Origin: an uncultured Flavobacteriales bacterium
Lineage (GTDB): Bacteria > Bacteroidota > Bacteroidia > Flavobacteriales_D > Crocinitomicaceae
Assembly: GCA_903935095.1 (NCBI GenBank)
Contig: CAIZQH010000012.1
Span: 62,001 to 126,000, forward strand
Length of the DNA: 64,000 nucleotides
Direction of reading: 5' to 3'
This document shows positions 61,484-64,000 of this stretch, one piece after another. The notes under the pieces were generated by a model. That model saw nothing but the letters and a program-made list of their open reading frames with translations. It was not told the origin of the DNA and did not search any database. How positions within the stretch are numbered: the stretch's first letter is position 1; every line of letters begins with the position of its first letter. Made by a program: the position numbers and the translations under genes.

Positions 61484-62121
61484 TTTTGTGGGGTGTTATT
61501 TAAATGTTCAATAAATTTTTTCAAAAGTCCTTCTATTGGCATTTCATCCATATCTTTCTTCATCTTTTTTGCTATTTCATAAATCCTTTCAGTGTCTTCA
61601 TCTGCTAGGTGTAAATAATAATTTTCTGTACGAGATACCACTTTGTCAAAGTCACGAAAGAAAACCCTCAACAATTGTAAAATATAGTCAGGAGACCAAG
61701 GATGTAGTTGTTTGTCCAAGTACGCAGAATAACCACTCGTTGAATTTTTAACTTTTTTGCCACCGTGAAAACCGATGTTGTGTCTGATTTTATTAATCGG
61801 TTCTTTTATTTTGTCCCAGTGGTCGAGAACTTCTTGTCTTACAACTTTTGCTCTTTCTGAAAGTTGGTCAACTGTTGGTTCAGTCGCTGTTATAAAATCT
61901 GTCCCGCTTGGGTCGAACAAACTATATAAATAAGAATAGTAAGTAATCAAGAGTGTATGAGTTGTCTGTTCCACAACAAATGGGTCATAGCAAGTAAATT
62001 CATCACCAACCTTAACTTCTCTTTTTAAAAAAACATTGTAAGCTGTCCATATTTCAATTATCCGTCCAAATCTATGGCGGAGCAAAAAAATTTCTTCGGT
62101 CTCTTGAATTATCTGTTTCAT
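61480..62121 (-). CDS. HEPN-like protein partnered with the Ntn hydrolase
   Basis: 213 residues from the ATG at 62121; the longer frame begins with TTG inside the attC-like site and is rejected. The protein is helical. INKIRHNIGFHGGKK gives R-x5-H, the HEPN ribonuclease spacing, and the overall layout is similar to AbiU2-type HEPN proteins. The stop overlaps the start of the proteasome-like gene (ATGA). A paired RNase-like and protease-like module is unusual. Confidence 0.6.
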   Translation of the reverse strand: MKQIIQETEEIFLLRHRFGRIIEIWTAYNVFLKREVKVGDEFTCYDPFVVEQTTHTLLITYYSYLYSLFDPSGTDFITATEPTVDQLSERAKVVRQEVLDHWDKIKEPINKIRHNIGFHGGKKVKNSTSGYSAYLDKQLHPWSPDYILQLLRVFFRDFDKVVSRTENYYLHLADEDTERIYEIAKKMKKDMDEMPIEGLLKKFIEHLNNTPQK

Positions 62122-62142
62122 AGCTTGTATTTTAAAATATCC

Positions 62143-62281
62143 TGTAACGACCGGCAGTCTGGCTTTCGCCCAGATTTCGGTGTATAAAACTGTTCGATAC
62201 AAAACAAAAGTTGATGTGAGGTAGATTGTTCAATTAACTACGTCATCTGCCATTGAGCCAAACGCCAGTTAGCGGCTGGGC
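62143..62281 (-). repeat. attC-like recombination site 2
   Basis: Arms at 62143-62180 and 62247-62281 pair through TAAC/GTTA, GGC/GCC, TGGCT/AGCCA and a terminal CAG/CTG, with mismatches between. On the minus strand it reads GCTAAC ... GTTACAG and starts 21 bp after the stop of the HNH gene. Total 139 bp, close to site 1 (136 bp). Confidence 0.55.
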
Positions 62282-62301
62282 TATTTTTCGTTTTACGTCC
62301 A

Positions 62302-63030
62302 TTAGTCAACATGTCCCGCTGATTTAACAGTGTTTTCAATAAATTCTTTTCGGAACTGTTCAAGTTTGTCCTTGATTGAGTTGTCGTGAGGATTGTTTGC
62401 TAAATGTGCCTCATAAAATTTTATTCTCATTTGCTCAATTAAAACTCTCGCCGTTGTCATATGATTAGGGAAACCAATATTAAAAGTTTCCCAATATTTG
62501 TCCCTATCGGCTTTGTCAAATGAAGAAAACAAATTGTCCAAAGATTGTAATGATGAGTGAAGCTCATTGTTTAACTCATCATAAGATGCTTGAGTATTAA
62601 TGTCAATTTTTAACTCAGGAACAACATGTTCGGTTGTATGAACAACTTCAACTCTTTTCCAATATCCCTCTGTTTCTTTGCGTAATGAATAAATATGGGA
62701 CATGTCAACAACCATCGGGGATAAGATGTATTTTGCTTCATGTTCTATTTTCATTTGTTTAAGAAGAGCCGCCGTGTAAGTTTTCTCATCATTTGTTTCG
62801 GTGTGATGCTCATAGCACATAAACATTATGTTTCCGTAGCTATTTATTTCTTCGTTTGATAACTTGGGATTATGTCTTTCTCCTTTTACACCTTCAATGT
62901 GGCACAACTGTGCAATAAATTCAAATCGTTGATTGAAAAGAGGTTTTTTACAACCAGGGAAAGCACATTTGTTTCCTGACCGTGCCAAAAGAGTTTTGTA
63001 AACCTGTCTGGGTATAGTTCTATTAGCCAT
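62302..63030 (-). CDS. HNH endonuclease
   Basis: 242 residues. The N-terminal HNH domain has zinc ligands CAFPGCKKP, the first His in LCHIEGVKGERHNP, and SYGNIMFMCYEHHTETND with the second Cys and HH pair. The C-terminal 150 residues are helical without a recognised fold. It overlaps the unknown gene 63023 by 8 bp, so the two act or are made together. HNH proteins of this type cut phage or foreign DNA in several defence systems. Confidence 0.85.
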   Translation of the reverse strand: MANRTIPRQVYKTLLARSGNKCAFPGCKKPLFNQRFEFIAQLCHIEGVKGERHNPKLSNEEINSYGNIMFMCYEHHTETNDEKTYTAALLKQMKIEHEAKYILSPMVVDMSHIYSLRKETEGYWKRVEVVHTTEHVVPELKIDINTQASYDELNNELHSSLQSLDNLFSSFDKADRDKYWETFNIGFPNHMTTARVLIEQMRIKFYEAHLANNPHDNSIKDKLEQFRKEFIENTVKSAGHVD

Positions 63031-63658
63031 TCCAGTCGGGCCCTGTTAATTGATTAATAGCACTTTGAATGTAATTGCGAAATTCAACGTCAGTCATTTT
63101 GTTGTGCCTACCATCGTATGTTCTTGAATTCTTATTGTAGATTGAAGTCTTTTGAAATATTACAAATGAACCTCTAAAGTGTCTTGTTACTACTCTTGCT
63201 GATTTAGGTAATTTTTCTTCTCTATATTCTCCTTCGTCCCAATGAACTCTGGAAACATAGTTTCCAGGACTTAATTCGCAAAGTTCCTCGTCAGAATAAT
63301 CGTTTGTTTCATAAACTCTAGATGGTTTCAGATCTGCCGTTTCAAGTCGAAAGTAATTCCATTGTTGTTCTGCTTTGAATGAATGAAAGATTAGTCGGGT
63401 TGGTTTAACGATGTCAATTAAACCACCAGTGTCTATTTCAATACAATTGTCCTCAACTGAAATATCTGCCCCTTCAACATCAAGTCCGCCACCTCTTGGG
63501 TAAAACATGTGATTAGAATTTCTGATAGAGCCAATTGTCTTTAAAACAACTACTATCTCATGCCTATCAGTCCATTCACATTTTTCGGGAAGTCCAATCG
63601 GGAATATTTTTTCCTGAATTTCAATCCAATCTTTTTTGTTTCTTTCTAAAAAATCCAT
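63023..63658 (-). CDS. protein of unknown function, partner of the HNH gene
   Basis: 211 residues from the ATG at 63658; an earlier in-frame ATG (63706) would start within the half-site region. It is beta-rich (HEIVVVLKTIG, YPRGGGLDVEGADISVEDN, PTRLIFHSFKAEQQWNYFRL), with many charged residues and no signal peptide or membrane segment. I do not recognise the family. First gene of the second cassette array. Confidence 0.5.
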   Translation of the reverse strand: MDFLERNKKDWIEIQEKIFPIGLPEKCEWTDRHEIVVVLKTIGSIRNSNHMFYPRGGGLDVEGADISVEDNCIEIDTGGLIDIVKPTRLIFHSFKAEQQWNYFRLETADLKPSRVYETNDYSDEELCELSPGNYVSRVHWDEGEYREEKLPKSARVVTRHFRGSFVIFQKTSIYNKNSRTYDGRHNKMTDVEFRNYIQSAINQLTGPDWNG

Positions 63659-63715
63659 GTTCTTATTTATTTTGTATCTATCGGTTAAGGGTGGCACGGT
63701 CGTCATGCCTTTAGC

Positions 63716-63779
63716 TAACTTGTATAAATGCTCACCTTAATTCGAGACAATAAACAAATCTCAAAACCCAACAAATCTA
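63716..63779 (-). promoter_or_regulatory. cassette-array leader B: promoter box and half-site
   Basis: TAGATTTG on the minus strand (63772-63779), followed by ACAAGTTA (63716-63723), the same two blocks in the same order as at 58306-58379. The -33 element is weak here (CAA on the plus strand with a 14-bp spacer). The palindromic repeat B starts 34 bp from the AACAAATCTA block. Confidence 0.5.
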
Positions 63780-63803
63780 TCAAATAAATCATCCAATCGA
63801 AAG

Positions 63804-63842
63804 GGTACAAATACCTAGATTCGTTAGTATTTATTCCAAAAT
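63804..63842. repeat. palindromic repeat, copy B
   Basis: GGTACAAATAC and GTATTTATTCC arms (63804-63814, 63827-63837) with a 12-bp centre; 32 of 39 bases identical to copy A at 36788. It ends 18 bp before the stop of the gene running off the right edge. Confidence 0.75.
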
Positions 63843-63860
63843 CTCAATAGAAAACCACAA

Positions 63861-64000
63861 TTAATCATCCCCCATCTCCAAAAAAGGCCGGACATGTTCT
63901 CGCAACCAAGGGACATCGACTCCATAAGATAGAAGTCTTTCATCCGGAATTTTCATGAGTGCTTTTACTTGAGCTACTTCAAAATAATTGCGCTTTTTTA
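63861..64000 (-). CDS. C-terminal end of an unrecognised protein (5' end outside window)
   Basis: The minus strand reads a 45-residue tail ending LREHVRPFLEMGDD and a TAA stop. Earlier are YFEVAQVKALMKIPDERLLS and YGVDVPW. The compact, charged composition looks like real coding sequence, but the family is not recognised. It may be core genome at the right border of the accessory block. Confidence 0.55.
   Translation of the reverse strand, partial: KKRNYFEVAQVKALMKIPDERLLSYGVDVPWLREHVRPFLEMGDD

Noticed and set aside
62122-62202. 27-residue N-terminal extension of the HEPN-like protein
   Set aside because: It needs a TTG start and would be encoded by the arm of attC-like site 2.
63670-63688. 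Second copy of the mnmE-end att core
   Set aside because: TTTTGTATC followed by TATCGGTTAAG resembles the core only if four bases are removed, and there is no mnmE-like sequence around it. Treated as chance.

Overview
The window looks like chromosome of a member of the Bacteroidota, probably Flavobacteriales. The grounds are: type IX secretion (T9SS) C-terminal sorting domains on several large secreted proteins, promoters of the Bacteroidota type (TTG about 17-20 bp before TAnnTTTG), an ATP synthase operon without atpD/atpC next to it, AT-rich DNA, and families such as DUF4421 and SBBP-repeat proteins. The genus cannot be fixed from this sequence alone.

Bases 1-24829 are ordinary core genome. 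They hold the end of sufB with sufC and sufD; the ATP synthase operon atpB-E-F-H-A-G (minus strand); hemJ; methylmalonyl-CoA epimerase; a HAD phosphatase; a heme-precursor operon hemA-hemC-hemD plus an unknown gene; a small operon with a MazG-type pyrophosphohydrolase and a degenerate DEAD-box protein; an aldehyde dehydrogenase coupled to a GH16 glycosidase; an S9 oligopeptidase with a DUF4421 protein; a methyltransferase; an MbnP/MbnH-type pair; and mnmE.

At 24829 the 3' end of mnmE carries a sequence nearly identical, as I recall it, to the attachment site used by mnmE-targeting genomic islands. Directly after it come clustered inverted and direct repeats, five heptamers at exact 10-bp spacing, an excisionase-like gene, a tyrosine recombinase, a second set of 10-bp-phased repeats, a helix-turn-helix gene and a DUF3987 ATPase. 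An integrated element therefore starts here. Its cargo is defensive: a zeta-type toxin with a small overlapping partner, a Gabija-like pair, an Mrr-like nuclease coupled to a TIR protein with a membrane anchor, a protein with two PD-(D/E)XK-like regions, and a phospholipase-D-like protein beside a helical unknown. No right-hand att copy was recognised.

Bases 39885-53150 hold four large T9SS-exported proteins around a four-gene signalling operon (small protein, polytopic membrane protein, histidine kinase, LuxR-type regulator).

Bases 53433-63842 are a second accessory block, and the most interesting one. Two operons of unusual genes are each followed by an integron-attC-like imperfect inverted repeat, in the orientation expected for gene cassettes. 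Both array heads share a leader: an imperfect palindrome, a TAGATTTG promoter box and a TAACTTGT half-site. One array encodes a DUF2971 protein, two HEPN-type proteins, an unknown and a TIR protein. The other encodes an unknown, an HNH nuclease, a HEPN-like protein and a protein carrying the Thr1/Asp17/Lys33 catalytic spacing of proteasome beta subunits. An AbiE toxin-antitoxin pair lies between the arrays. No integron integrase is visible.
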